44,426 bases of DNA from DASYXT01 sp035934555 (GCA_035934555.1 DASYXT010000035.1:1-44426); one strand, 5' to 3'. Positions 1-8,528 are shown, counted from the first letter of the stretch. A program made the numbers and translations. Notes: generated by a model from the letters alone, not told the origin.

Positions 1-2
1 AC

Positions 3-557
3 CCTGAAAAGCCGAAATTACACCGCCCCCGCAGCAAAATCGCCCGGCTCCCCCCACCCGTGCGCCAAAGGCTAAACCTCCTCATCGACGAAGGCATCAC
101 CTACGCCGAGGTCATAACCGGCCTCGGACCCGAGGGCAGCCACCTCACCGAACAAGACGTATGCCGCTGGTACAAAAACGGTTTCCAGGACTGGATCAGA
201 AACCAGATTTGGCTGGAGAACACCCGCTCACGCCTCGACATGGCCACCGACGTTATCGCCGAGCACGACGGCCCCAACGTCCACCTGGCCAACCTCCACA
301 TCGCCGCCACTCAGCTCATCCACGACCTCACCGCAAAGGGAGAGACCCTCCTCGCCGAAAACCCCGAAGCCTATGTCACCGTAGTCAACTCCATCGCTCG
401 CCTGGCCCGCGAAGCGCTCAACTTCCAAAAGTACCGCGAGGCCTGCGCCCTGGCCCGCATCGAACTCGACAAACTCCGCGACCCCGCCCGCAAACTCACC
501 CACGAAGAAACCCTCGCCATCGTGGATCACCTCGACCGCATTCTAGGCTTCAAATAG
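3..557 (+). CDS. phage terminase small subunit-like protein (5' end outside window)
   Basis: Likely the small terminase subunit, which recognises DNA for packaging by the large subunit encoded next. The frame is open from the first bases of the window and reads 'RSKIARLPPPVRQRLN' before the GTG at 60, so that GTG is internal and the true start lies upstream. This N-terminal pattern resembles DUF3486/Mu gp27-like small terminases: a basic 'KIARLP' segment, then a helix-turn-helix-like part with 'LTEQDVCRWYKNGFQDW'. The rest is helical with no catalytic motif. It ends 40 bases before the large subunit. Family assignment rests on pattern recall and position. Confidence 0.72.
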   Translation, partial: PEKPKLHRPRSKIARLPPPVRQRLNLLIDEGITYAEVITGLGPEGSHLTEQDVCRWYKNGFQDWIRNQIWLENTRSRLDMATDVIAEHDGPNVHLANLHIAATQLIHDLTAKGETLLAENPEAYVTVVNSIARLAREALNFQKYREACALARIELDKLRDPARKLTHEETLAIVDHLDRILGFK

Positions 558-597
558 CACCGCTGAACTGCTGACAACTGATCACCGGCCACTCCTT

Positions 598-2130
598 ATG
601 CCCGCCATCCTTCCATCCTTCCCAATCGACAACGACGAGCGCCTCACCGACCGCTTCATGCGTCACCAGGTAAACTGGATTCTGGCCGAAGACCACCTCC
701 ACGCCCGGAACCGCGCCGTTTTCGCGCTCGCAGAAAAATCCGTCCGCATCGGCTGGACCCACGCCGACGCCTTCAAAAACTTCCGCAAACGTCTCCGCTT
801 CCCAAACCGCGACTACCTCTTCGCCACCAAAGATTACCCCAGCGCGGTCGAGTACGTCCGCCTGGCGTACAAACTCGGTGAAATCTACGAATTCACGCGG
901 GACATCGTCTCACACGGCGAAGATTACCTCCGCGTTCCCCGCCTCGACCAAAACGCGCACGAAACCGCTCTCACCGATGAAATCAAGATCGGCTACATCA
1001 AATTCGTCAACGGCTCTCGCATCATCGCCTTCTCCTCCAACCCCCAGGCCATGTCCGTTTACGGCGGCGACGTCGGCCTCGACGAGTTCGCCAAACATCC
1101 AAACGCCAAACTCCTCTGGGAAACCGCCCAGGCCCGCGTCACCTGGGGCTACGATATCGCCGTCTGGTCCTCCCATAACGGCGACGACACCGCCTTCTAC
1201 CACTTCGCCCAGGACGCTCGCGCCGGCCGCGACCCCTGGAACCTCTACTACCGGGTCACCATTGAAGATGCCCTCGATCTCGGGCTCCTCGACGTCATCA
1301 ACAAAGTCCGAAAATCTCATTTCAAGCGCGACCAATTCCTTGCCGATTGCCACGCCCGCGCCACCACCGAAGAGGTGTACCAGCAGACCTACATGTGCAA
1401 TCCCGCCCCGGCAGCCGACTCCATCGTGGACTGGAACACCATCGAGCGCTGCCGCGCCGACTACTCCATCGAACGCGTTCACCTCGAAGCCCACGAGATC
1501 ACCGCTGCGTTCGGAAACCTCACCCCCGGCGGCCACACCCAGCGCGAAACCCAAATTCACTCCTTCTTACGCAAAAGCTTCGCTAACGTCCTCAACTCCC
1601 CGGCCAAACACCGCCTCGGCTTCGACGTCGCCGCCAGCGGCCACGGCAACCTCTCCGCCATATATATAGACGAGGTCAGGGGCAACGACCTCTGGCTCCA
1701 GGCTCTGTTCACGTGCCGCACAGAGGACTGGCATTTCCTCGAAACCGCCCTGTTCTTCTTTCTGCGTAACCTCCATTCACTACAAGCGGCCGGAGACGAA
1801 AGCGGCCTGGGACGCCAGATTTGCTGGAACGCTGCCCGCCACCTCCCAGGTCGCTTCACACCCGTCAATTTCACAGCCAGGAAAAGTGACATGGGCATCG
1901 CACTCATGAACCAACTCTCCAGCGCCCAGAAACGCCTGCCCCGGTCCGAGCAAGACATCGCCGCCGATTTCTTTGCACTCCGCAAACACCACATCGGTCA
2001 GCGCGTCATTTTCAAAGAGACCCGCAACCTCCAGAACCCTGCCAGCCACTGCGACATCGCTTGGGCCGGCGCTCTGGCCAGCGAAGCACATAACGTCCGG
2101 GTAGCCACCATCGGCTCCCGGCTCGGCTGA
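598..2130 (+). CDS. phage terminase large subunit (packaging ATPase/nuclease)
   Basis: Motor that pumps DNA into the prohead and cuts it. The 510 residues fit the usual length. A degenerate Walker A segment (EKSVRIGWT, about 46-54) keeps the arginine/glycine pattern of terminases but lacks the classical GK[ST]. Walker B with its catalytic glutamate is GGDVGLDE (156-163). The C-terminal RNase H-like nuclease shows 'LGFDVAASGHG' (Asp343) and a late acidic residue in 'HCDIAWAG' near 489. The ATG at 598 is chosen because it follows the small subunit closely and precedes all motifs. The gene looks intact. It opens a head module of portal, protease and capsid. Confidence 0.88.
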   Translation: MPAILPSFPIDNDERLTDRFMRHQVNWILAEDHLHARNRAVFALAEKSVRIGWTHADAFKNFRKRLRFPNRDYLFATKDYPSAVEYVRLAYKLGEIYEFTRDIVSHGEDYLRVPRLDQNAHETALTDEIKIGYIKFVNGSRIIAFSSNPQAMSVYGGDVGLDEFAKHPNAKLLWETAQARVTWGYDIAVWSSHNGDDTAFYHFAQDARAGRDPWNLYYRVTIEDALDLGLLDVINKVRKSHFKRDQFLADCHARATTEEVYQQTYMCNPAPAADSIVDWNTIERCRADYSIERVHLEAHEITAAFGNLTPGGHTQRETQIHSFLRKSFANVLNSPAKHRLGFDVAASGHGNLSAIYIDEVRGNDLWLQALFTCRTEDWHFLETALFFFLRNLHSLQAAGDESGLGRQICWNAARHLPGRFTPVNFTARKSDMGIALMNQLSSAQKRLPRSEQDIAADFFALRKHHIGQRVIFKETRNLQNPASHCDIAWAGALASEAHNVRVATIGSRLG

Positions 2131-2138
2131 AAACCAAA

Positions 2139-2200
2139 AAATTGCAGTTAATTGCAGTTCTTACACCTAATTACAGCTAATCCCCGCTAATTACAGTTCG
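2139..2200 (+). repeat. short imperfect tandem repeat (taattacagtt units)
   Basis: The terminase-portal spacer is built largely of degenerate copies of an 11-13 base unit close to TAATTACAGTT or TAATTGCAGTT, in direct orientation. It is AT-rich against a C-rich background. It may be a promoter/leader or simply a repeat element; I see no hairpin. Confidence 0.7.
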
Positions 2201-2215
2201 TCACAAAAAAAATTT

Positions 2216-3598
2216 ATGAACCTCTTCGGCCTCAATCTTTCCCTCAATCGAAAGTCGAAAATCCATAACCGCAAATCCGTCGAACCCGAGACCCCAATCT
2301 CTCAGCTCTCGCCCGAAGCCCAGGCCTGGCTGCGCGGCGAAGACCCAGTCAGTCGCGGCGCAATCCTCACCAACGCCTACCAGCAGGTCGTCTGGGTTTA
2401 TCGCGCCATCAACGCACTCGCCGACCAGGTGGCAAATGTTCCGTTCCTGTTTTCCGCTGGCGACCGCGGTCGCGAAAACCTCATCACCTCCGGCCCACTG
2501 GCGGATCTCTACGCTCGCCCTCATCCCAACATCAATCGGTTCCAATATTGGGAGCTCCGCGTCATCTGGCTCATGCTCCGCGGCGAGTGCATGCGCGTGC
2601 CTATTTTCAACGACGGCGCCACCCTCGCATTCCGCACGCGCAAATCCCGCATCAAAAGCATCCTCATCCTCGACCCCGCCCGCTTCCAGCACATCATCGA
2701 CAACAACCAGCTTGTCGGCTGGCGCTACACCGGCTTCTCCAAAGACACCCCACTCTCCTCGCAAGTCTTTCTCCCCGACGAAGTCTGGTTCGAGAAGCTC
2801 CCCAACCCGTTCGACTTCTGGCGCGGCATGCCACCGCTCCTGGCTGCCGACCTCGCAGCCAAAACAGATTTCGCCGCCGCCTCCTTCATGCACGGCCTCA
2901 TCGACAACAATGCCGATCTCGGAGTCATCGTCCGGACCGAGCAGCCACTCGATAACACACAGCAGGAGCAAATCCTTGCCGACCTCAAAAACCGCAAGCG
3001 CCGCGCCGGCACCGCCGACAGGCCCCTCCTCCTGTGGAGCGGGGCCGAGGTCATAAAGCCGCAACTCTCCAGCGCCGACATGCAGTTTCTTGAAAATCGC
3101 AAATTTACCCGCTCGGAAATCTGCGCCGCCTTCGGTGTCCCCGAGGAAATCGTCACCACCACCGATCACAGCAAATACGACGTCATGGCCGGCGCGCGCC
3201 TCAACTTCATCGAAAACCGCGTAGCGCCACTCTGTCATCGCCTGGAAGCCGAAGAAGAAGTCACCGTCAAATCACTCGACTCACGCGCCACCGGCTGGTT
3301 CGACATCGAAGCGCTCCCCATCATGCAGGAAGCCCTCCGCAGCCGCCTCGCCTCAGCCAAACTCGGCTTCGACATGGGCATCCCATTTAACCACCTCAAC
3401 CGCTTTTTCGATCTCGGCTTCCCCACCTTGCCCTGGGGCGACACCGGCTACCTCCCATCCAAGTACAACCCCCTCGGCACCGCCCCCGCTCCTAACCCGA
3501 ATCCTAAACTTAATCCCAACCCTAATCCCCCAACGCCTACCGCCGCCCAACTCCACAAATCCATCTACCCCCTGATCCGCAAACCCTCCCGATCCTAA
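2216..3598 (+). CDS. HK97-family phage portal protein
   Basis: Portal forms the dodecameric ring at the head vertex through which DNA enters. The 460-residue length and the pattern 'VYRAINALADQVANVPF' near the N-terminus, 'LLAADLAAKTDFAAASFMHG' in the middle and 'FTRSEICAAFGVPEEIV' in the C-terminal half fit HK97-type portals (Phage_portal). Both ends look repeat-derived. Residues about 10-21 (LNRKSKIHNRKS) are encoded by a stretch resembling the noncoding sequence near 5953-5972. The tail carries a low-complexity PNPNPKLNPNPNP segment encoded by CCTAATCC-like repeats. The ATG at 2216 is the only good start before the conserved part. Confidence 0.87.
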   Translation: MNLFGLNLSLNRKSKIHNRKSVEPETPISQLSPEAQAWLRGEDPVSRGAILTNAYQQVVWVYRAINALADQVANVPFLFSAGDRGRENLITSGPLADLYARPHPNINRFQYWELRVIWLMLRGECMRVPIFNDGATLAFRTRKSRIKSILILDPARFQHIIDNNQLVGWRYTGFSKDTPLSSQVFLPDEVWFEKLPNPFDFWRGMPPLLAADLAAKTDFAAASFMHGLIDNNADLGVIVRTEQPLDNTQQEQILADLKNRKRRAGTADRPLLLWSGAEVIKPQLSSADMQFLENRKFTRSEICAAFGVPEEIVTTTDHSKYDVMAGARLNFIENRVAPLCHRLEAEEEVTVKSLDSRATGWFDIEALPIMQEALRSRLASAKLGFDMGIPFNHLNRFFDLGFPTLPWGDTGYLPSKYNPLGTAPAPNPNPKLNPNPNPPTPTAAQLHKSIYPLIRKPSRS

Positions 3599-3625
3599 TC
3601 GTAATCGTAATCGTAATCGTAATCC
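3596..3625 (+). repeat. TAATCG hexamer microsatellite
   Basis: Four perfect TAATCG units and a fifth ending in C start at the last codon of the portal gene and run into the spacer. A related short run (taataatcgtaatc) sits just after the capsid gene near 5747. Such tracts can change length by slippage. Confidence 0.85.
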
Positions 3626-3660
3626 CGATCGCAACCCACCCTCCCCAATAACAAATCCCA

Positions 3661-3685
3661 AATTTTCAATTCTCAATTTTCAATG
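3661..3685 (+). repeat. CAATTCTCAATTTTCAATG element at the protease start
   Basis: The bases just before and including the ATG at 3683 read as short repeats of TTTTCAAT and TCTCAATT. Almost the same string precedes the start of the pseudouridine synthase gene on the other strand (37786-37811). No Shine-Dalgarno-like purine run is visible at either start. Confidence 0.6.
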
Positions 3686-4423
3686 AACCCCTCCCTCCAA
3701 AACCGCCTCACCCCGCTCAGCGACGGCCGCCCCGGCCTCCGCTCCCTCCTCCCCTGCCAAATCACCGCACCGCACCCAAACCCGCCCTCGTCTGGCTCCC
3801 CTCTCCCAGGTGGCCCACCGCCAGGTGATGGGAGAGGGGCCGGGGCTGAGGGCTCCACCGCCAACTGTCTCGATTTCGTCAGCAGCGACGCCACCCTCGA
3901 CCGTTACGGCGAAATCATCTCTCCCGCAGGCTGGGACCTCGCCCCCTACCTCACCAACCCGGTCTTCCAAAACTCCCACCAGTACGGCGATATCATCCAC
4001 ACCATCGGCAAGGCCCTCATCACCGAAGTCCGCACAGTGGCCGACCGCCAGGTCCTCCTCCAGCGCATCCAATTTGCTGTCGAAGCCAACCCCATCGCCC
4101 GCATCGCCTATCCGCTCTACGCCCACGGCTACCTCCGGGCAGTCTCGGTCGGCTTCATCCCGCTGCGCTGGGAAGACGGCGCCGCAGATTCACCATGCCG
4201 CCGCAGGTACATCCAGCAGCAGCTCCTCGAAGTCTCCGCCGTCTCCATCCCGGCCAATCCCGCCGCTCTGGCCCTCGCCATTAAATCCGGAGCCATAATC
4301 AAATCCGACCTCCAGGAAACTCTCGAACTCCTCCGCCAGGTCGTGCCCAAAACCCCACCGCCAGTCAACCCAACCCTGGCCCCCCTCGCCCGCCTCCTGG
4401 CCCAGATGGTCAGACGCCTCTAG
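3683..4423 (+). CDS. HK97-family prohead protease
   Basis: Serine protease that cleaves the capsid scaffold or delta domain during head maturation (peptidase family S78-like). The catalytic pattern is visible: 'NSHQYGDIIHTIGKAL' supplies the histidine and 'YLRAVSVGFIP' the serine, followed by the conserved 'LLEVSAVSIPANPAAL'. At 246 residues it is longer than the catalytic core requires. Residues about 32-57 are Pro/Gly-rich and encoded by a palindromic repeat element (3797-3856) inserted in frame between the N-terminus and the catalytic domain. It sits between portal and capsid, the usual order. Confidence 0.86.
   Translation: MNPSLQNRLTPLSDGRPGLRSLLPCQITAPHPNPPSSGSPLPGGPPPGDGRGAGAEGSTANCLDFVSSDATLDRYGEIISPAGWDLAPYLTNPVFQNSHQYGDIIHTIGKALITEVRTVADRQVLLQRIQFAVEANPIARIAYPLYAHGYLRAVSVGFIPLRWEDGAADSPCRRRYIQQQLLEVSAVSIPANPAALALAIKSGAIIKSDLQETLELLRQVVPKTPPPVNPTLAPLARLLAQMVRRL
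3797..3856. repeat. palindromic CCCCTCTCCC...GGGAGAGGGG element inside the protease gene
   Basis: Inverted arms TCCCCTCTCCC and GGGAGAGGGG(C) flank a short centre, followed by a G-rich tail (ccggggctgaggg). A related element with the same arms and a similar tail lies in noncoding DNA at 5791-5848. The copy here keeps the reading frame open. Confidence 0.8.
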
Positions 4424-4434
4424 TCCGTATTCCC

Positions 4435-4461
4435 AATCCTGTTAATCCTGTTAATCCTGTC
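4435..4461 (+). repeat. AATCCTGTT tandem repeat, three units
   Basis: Three direct copies of the 9-base unit AATCCTGTT (the last is AATCCTGTC) lie in the protease-capsid spacer. The reverse complement of the same element, with one changed unit, is at 43185-43213, far away in host DNA. It is therefore a dispersed element rather than a head-module leader. Confidence 0.85.
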
Positions 4462-4494
4462 AATTCCCCCAACAAACCAAAAACACAAAACAAC

Positions 4495-5736
4495 ATGAAT
4501 CCCGAAACCCAGACCCCGCCCACCACGCCCCCCATGGAAGTCATCTACGCCGACCTCCAGCAGTTCCACCGCAGCCTGCCCGACTTCACATCCCTTCCGG
4601 CTGCCCTCGCCTCACTCCGCGTCGAGATGGAACAAGACCTCGCCAAACTCCGCCACGCCATCAGCCTTCGCGCCCCAGCACCCAGCCGCCCCGCCAAACC
4701 CGGCATGGTCAGCGACGAATGCGCCGCCGCACTCGGCTCACTCTTTATCGCCCACTGCCAGCGGAGCAATCGTCTCGAAGCACTGTGCTCCACCTCAAGC
4801 CAGCGCGACCTCCTCGCCGATGCCGCTTGCACAAACCTCGGCCTCACGACCCGCGCCGCACTCACCACCGGCGACATCCCACTCCCCGTGCAATACGGCC
4901 GCGAGTTGCGTGAACTCATCTCCCAGTTCGGCGTCGCCCGGGCCCAAATGAGCCCCTACCCCATCGGCCTGGGCACCGCCAAACCCCCGCGCATGGGCAC
5001 CAGGCCAAGCTTCGGCTCCGTTGCCATGTCCGCAGCATTGCCCGATAAGTCTCCCACCCTCGGCTTCGCCTCACTCGAATCGCACAAGATCGGCGGTCTC
5101 GTTCGTCTTCCACGCGAACTCGACGAACAGAGCATCGTCCCCATGGGCCAATTCCTCGCCCGTTACGGCGCCATCGAATTCGCCCGCGCCGAAGACACCT
5201 GGGCTTTCCTCGCCGACGGTACCCCCGGCTTCGAAATGGTCAAAGGCGTCGTCCAGGTCGCCAGGGACACCTTCCGCACCGTCACCCTCGCCGCCGGCAA
5301 AACCAAACCCAGCGACGCCACCCTTGACGACTTCCGCGCCCTCCGCACCAAGGTCAACAAAGCCGCCCTCAGCGGCCGCACCTCCGCTTACTACCTCGAC
5401 TCCACCTGGGAAACCAGGCTCCCCTCGTTCCGCACCCAGGCCGAACCCCACGTGTACGACCGCCGCCCCGACGGCACCGCCACGTTGGACGGTTACCCGA
5501 TCATCTGGACCGATGTCCTGGAACCCTACGGCACCGCCGCCGCCGCTGACAAAGCAATCGCCGTCTTCGGCTCGCTCCAGTACTGGTGGTTCGGCGAGCA
5601 CGGCCACCCCCGCATGGACACCTCCGATCACGTGCTGTTCGTCAACGATCAGCTCGCAGTCCGTTTCATCGAAGAAATCGACTTCGACTACTGTGCCCAG
5701 GACGCCACCGCCGCACTGCTTACGGCCGGCGGCTGA
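4495..5736 (+). CDS. HK97-fold phage major capsid protein
   Basis: Shell protein of the head. The 413 residues contain an N-terminal helical delta-like region (about 1-115, with a basic/coiled 'LRVEMEQDLAKLRHAIS') that the upstream protease would remove. The capsid fold follows: 'GGLVRLPRELDEQS', 'FARAEDTWAFLADGTPGFEMVKG', a long helix near 'DATLDDFRALRTKV', and a C-terminal 'SDHVLFVNDQLAVRFIEEIDFD', matching the typical end of Phage_capsid proteins. The frame is undisturbed. Its coding strand is extremely C-rich, like the terminase, portal and protease genes. Confidence 0.88.
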   Translation: MNPETQTPPTTPPMEVIYADLQQFHRSLPDFTSLPAALASLRVEMEQDLAKLRHAISLRAPAPSRPAKPGMVSDECAAALGSLFIAHCQRSNRLEALCSTSSQRDLLADAACTNLGLTTRAALTTGDIPLPVQYGRELRELISQFGVARAQMSPYPIGLGTAKPPRMGTRPSFGSVAMSAALPDKSPTLGFASLESHKIGGLVRLPRELDEQSIVPMGQFLARYGAIEFARAEDTWAFLADGTPGFEMVKGVVQVARDTFRTVTLAAGKTKPSDATLDDFRALRTKVNKAALSGRTSAYYLDSTWETRLPSFRTQAEPHVYDRRPDGTATLDGYPIIWTDVLEPYGTAAAADKAIAVFGSLQYWWFGEHGHPRMDTSDHVLFVNDQLAVRFIEEIDFDYCAQDATAALLTAGG

Positions 5737-6060
5737 TCGCGACTCCTAATAATCGTAATCTCAGCCAGCCCCCGTTACCGCACACGCGAACCCCCTCTCC
5801 CCATCCGGGGCCCCCCATCCGGGGAGAGGGGCAGGGCAGAGGGGCCTCCGGACCTACCAAGCCACCGCCACCACCGCGCCCCGTCCCCGTTTTTGAACCT
5901 CAAACTCAAGTTCGCAATTCTCAACGGCCCGGGGTCCACCACCCCATCGCCTCCAATCGAAAATCAAAAATCCCTTTGTCCTTCTCCCCTTTTCCGCTTT
6001 ACTACCCCCAACGCGGGCAGCCGCCGCCAGTGATGAGCACCCAGGCAGGAAAGGCATTCC
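5737..6060. other. noncoding spacer with repeat elements after the capsid gene
   Basis: No convincing gene. It holds a short TAATCG-like run near 5747, a GGGAGAGGGG-type palindrome (5791-5848) with a repeated CCATCCGGGG centre, and a stretch near 5953-5972 that resembles the portal gene's N-terminal codons (17 of 20 bases by eye). The base-composition break between head genes and inserted genes falls here. Confidence 0.65.
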
Positions 6061-6522
6061 ATGGACACAGATTACGCCAAATTACTATCAGCAGCTCTGA
6101 CACCTATCCTTGGCATTCTTATGGCCTACATCGGTTACCAGCAATGGCACACGAATGATCGCAAGGTGCGCCTCGATTTTTACGAGCGTCGGTTGGCCAT
6201 TTACCTCGCGGCCATGGAGTTCCTCGCTTGCATCGTCCACCGTGCCACAATCAGGGACGAGGAGCTATCGGCTTTCCTGCAGAAGACACGAGAGGGTTAT
6301 TTCCTTTTCGGTCGGGACATTGCCGATTATTTAGATACCCTTTACAGAAAGGCGGTTGACCTACAGGCTGGAGCCACAATGTTACACGACCCAATGGGGA
6401 GCTTACCAGTTGGTGAGGAGCGTTCCCGCGTCGCTCGTGCCAACGCTGAGCTTTCGGAATGGTTTGGCGATCAATTTGTGGTCACACGAAACAAGTTTGC
6501 AAAGTACATGACATTCTCATGA
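6061..6522 (+). CDS. small membrane-anchored protein of unknown function
   Basis: A 153-residue protein with one N-terminal transmembrane segment (about 9-26, ALTPILGILMAYIGYQQW) followed by a basic stretch and a helical cytoplasmic domain starting 'VRLDFYERRLAIYLAAMEFL'. Single-helix proteins with this 'DFYERRLAIY' pattern are frequent hypothetical proteins in genomic islands; no biochemical role is known to me. Codon and base use are more AT-rich and less C-skewed than the head genes around it, suggesting separate acquisition. An accessory or defence role is possible but unproven. Confidence 0.68.
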   Translation: MDTDYAKLLSAALTPILGILMAYIGYQQWHTNDRKVRLDFYERRLAIYLAAMEFLACIVHRATIRDEELSAFLQKTREGYFLFGRDIADYLDTLYRKAVDLQAGATMLHDPMGSLPVGEERSRVARANAELSEWFGDQFVVTRNKFAKYMTFS

Positions 6523-6693
6523 AGAGTTTTCCACCTGGTTTTTCGATTCAGCCAACGGCGGCGGGTCATCGTCTTCCGCAAACTTGCCGTTAAATCGAAA
6601 CCCACACGTGTCGCTTCAAAAACCATTGTCATTTCGCCCAATTCCTGCTTCATTCCCCATACGGGCGCCAGAGCCCGCCCCGGTACCAAGAGT

Positions 6694-7092
6694 ATGAAAA
6701 CCATCGACCAGCTAGCCACCGTGCTCCTCAACACCTGGGCGAAGAAACCACTCGAAGAACTGCGACTTCAGGCGGAGCATGAAAAGTCCGGCATTGCCCT
6801 CGACGCGCTTCGCCTGGGTACCGGGCAACGCCTAATAATCGTTCTCTGCGCCACAGACATTGATCAAATTGCTCGGCTCGAGAAAGTCCTCGAATTCGTC
6901 GATGATGGCGCCAGTGAGGACTGGACCACGTTCACCGTCGCCCACATGGCGATGCGCCTCATGCGGAACGGGGGCGGCCTGCGCTTCGAATCCCTCAAAG
7001 ACGAGTACGGCCGACGCAGCGCCCTCGCCCTGGTCGCCGCCGACCCGGCCTCCGTCCGCGCAATTGAGACCCTCTTCCAAATGCCGGACTGA
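6694..7092 (+). CDS. uncharacterised 132-residue protein
   Basis: Not recognised. It is a soluble, mixed alpha/beta-looking protein with a hydrophobic strand 'QRLIIVLCAT' around 48-57 and no clear catalytic motif or membrane segment. The ATG at 6694 is the first in frame. It lies 170 bases after the membrane protein and 38 bases before the GIY-YIG gene, within the block separating capsid from connector genes. It could be a cargo gene of the island. Confidence 0.55.
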   Translation: MKTIDQLATVLLNTWAKKPLEELRLQAEHEKSGIALDALRLGTGQRLIIVLCATDIDQIARLEKVLEFVDDGASEDWTTFTVAHMAMRLMRNGGGLRFESLKDEYGRRSALALVAADPASVRAIETLFQMPD

Positions 7093-7130
7093 GCCCCATC
7101 ACATGAAAAACTTAACATGCTCCCACCGCC

Positions 7131-7850
7131 ATGACCAAGCACCACATTCTGAGCGAAATAAAGCGCACCGCACAAGCAAACGGCGGAATTCCGCTCGGCC
7201 GCTTGAAATTCTTTACGCAGACCGGCATCAAGCAATCCGACTGGCGTGGAGTGCACTGGGTCCGGTGGAATGACGCCATTCTTGAAGCCGGTTTTACACC
7301 CAATCAGAAAACCACTGCGTACGATGACGAATGGCTCATTGCCAAACTCGTCTCCTTTGGCAGGGAACTCGGACACTTTCCAGTTTCGGCTGAGCTCCGT
7401 CTAAAAGCCCGAACCACCGAGCACTTCCCAAGCGACAACACTTTCCGCAGGCTCGGGTCGAAGGCACAAATCCTACAGAAAGCCGCACTCTATTGCAGGG
7501 CGCACGAAGGTTTCGATGACGTGCTCGCGATGTGCGGCGCGCCCCACGTGTCCACCGACTCTGCAATCCCCGAGGCAGAGCCAGACCCTGAACAACCAGG
7601 TTTTGTCTACCTCCTCAAATCAGGACGGTTTTACAAGATTGGCAGGAGCAACGCCTGTGGACGGCGAGAACGCGAACTTTCGCTTCAGCTCCCAGAGAAG
7701 GCCCGCCTCCTCCACGAAATCCGCACCGACGATCCTGTAGGGATCGAGGACTACTGGCATCGCCGCTTTGAGAAACAACGAAAGAACGGCGAATGGTTCG
7801 ATCTGAATCCAGCAGCGGTTGCCGCATTTAGACGCCGGAGGTTCATGTGA
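7131..7850 (+). CDS. GIY-YIG/T5orf172-type nuclease with homing-endonuclease-associated repeat
   Basis: The C-terminal part (about 154-230) reads 'GFVYLLKSGRFYKIGRS', then 'ERELSLQLPEKARLLHEI', 'IEDYWHRRFEKQRKNGEWFDL'. This is the T5orf172/MUG113 version of the GIY-YIG fold, with the Y...Y-K-I-G-R core and a late Glu. The N-terminal half has two modules with 'W...A(I/L)LEAG' and 'ELGHFPVSAELR' patterns like homing-endonuclease-associated DNA-binding repeats. The whole suggests a selfish nuclease rather than a structural phage protein. It stands between capsid and connector genes with another nuclease directly downstream. Confidence 0.77.
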   Translation: MTKHHILSEIKRTAQANGGIPLGRLKFFTQTGIKQSDWRGVHWVRWNDAILEAGFTPNQKTTAYDDEWLIAKLVSFGRELGHFPVSAELRLKARTTEHFPSDNTFRRLGSKAQILQKAALYCRAHEGFDDVLAMCGAPHVSTDSAIPEAEPDPEQPGFVYLLKSGRFYKIGRSNACGRRERELSLQLPEKARLLHEIRTDDPVGIEDYWHRRFEKQRKNGEWFDLNPAAVAAFRRRRFM

Positions 7851-7923
7851 CGATGCACCCCCAAGTGATACAGTCAGCACTCCATCCTGCGTCGGCCGGC
7901 AACGCTCGAATCTCGATGAAACG

Positions 7924-8523
7924 ATGAGCTTCAAACGGACAGCCCCAGGCCAGAAGACCGCTCGAATGTTGCAGGTAGAAGCTCGCCTAGGTCGTACCTT
8001 GGAAGAGGATTATCACGATTTGTACATGGGCCGCAACTGGGGACAGAGGCGCCTCGCCAGGCACTGGGGCGTAGGAGTCAACGTGGTCTTTTATTCCAGG
8101 AAACGAAACCGCAGCAGGTGCTGGGTGGACATGCTCAGCCTCCCGAGGAGGGTTTCTGAACATCCATCAGTACCTTCTCTGCCAGCACGGCCTGCCTGCG
8201 ACTCTTGCTCAGAGAACACAGTTCCACTCGAGCGAGCACACTGGTTGGAGGCAAGGGAGCGGGGCCCAGCATCGCCGGAGAACATCCTTCTCCTTTGCCC
8301 AAACTGTCACACGAGGCTGGATCGCCAACAAGACCCAGCCCTTATAGAGCGACTGCGGGCCATTCTTCTGCACCGAGCGGCATCCAAGGCCCTGGCCAAA
8401 AGCTGCAGCCCCGGACACCTGCTCGCCCTTTGTCGGCAGATACTCACTGCGCGCACCACGGCCCTCCAACCCGGCGGTGAGCCGTGTCCATCCGTGGTTC
8501 CCCACATCGAAAACCGGAAGTAA
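7924..8523 (+). CDS. HNH endonuclease
   Basis: A 199-residue protein when started at the ATG at 7924; the open frame runs back to 7819 but that part overlaps the previous gene and looks noncoding. The zinc-bound HNH core is visible: 'CDSC' as the first Cys pair, 'LERAHWLEAR' with the first His, then 'NILLLCPNCHTRLD' with the second Cys pair and His. The N-terminal part has a helix-turn-helix-like 'GQRRLARHWGVGVNVVFY', which could bind DNA. HNH proteins often accompany terminases in phage packaging; the neighbouring GIY-YIG gene also allows a free-standing homing nuclease. It ends 5 bases before the connector gene. Confidence 0.77.
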   Translation: MSFKRTAPGQKTARMLQVEARLGRTLEEDYHDLYMGRNWGQRRLARHWGVGVNVVFYSRKRNRSRCWVDMLSLPRRVSEHPSVPSLPARPACDSCSENTVPLERAHWLEARERGPASPENILLLCPNCHTRLDRQQDPALIERLRAILLHRAASKALAKSCSPGHLLALCRQILTARTTALQPGGEPCPSVVPHIENRK

Positions 8524-8528
8524 CTCCC

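Noticed and set aside
3596..3625. Tandem repeat considered as a CRISPR array
   Set aside because: Units are 6 bases with no spacers.
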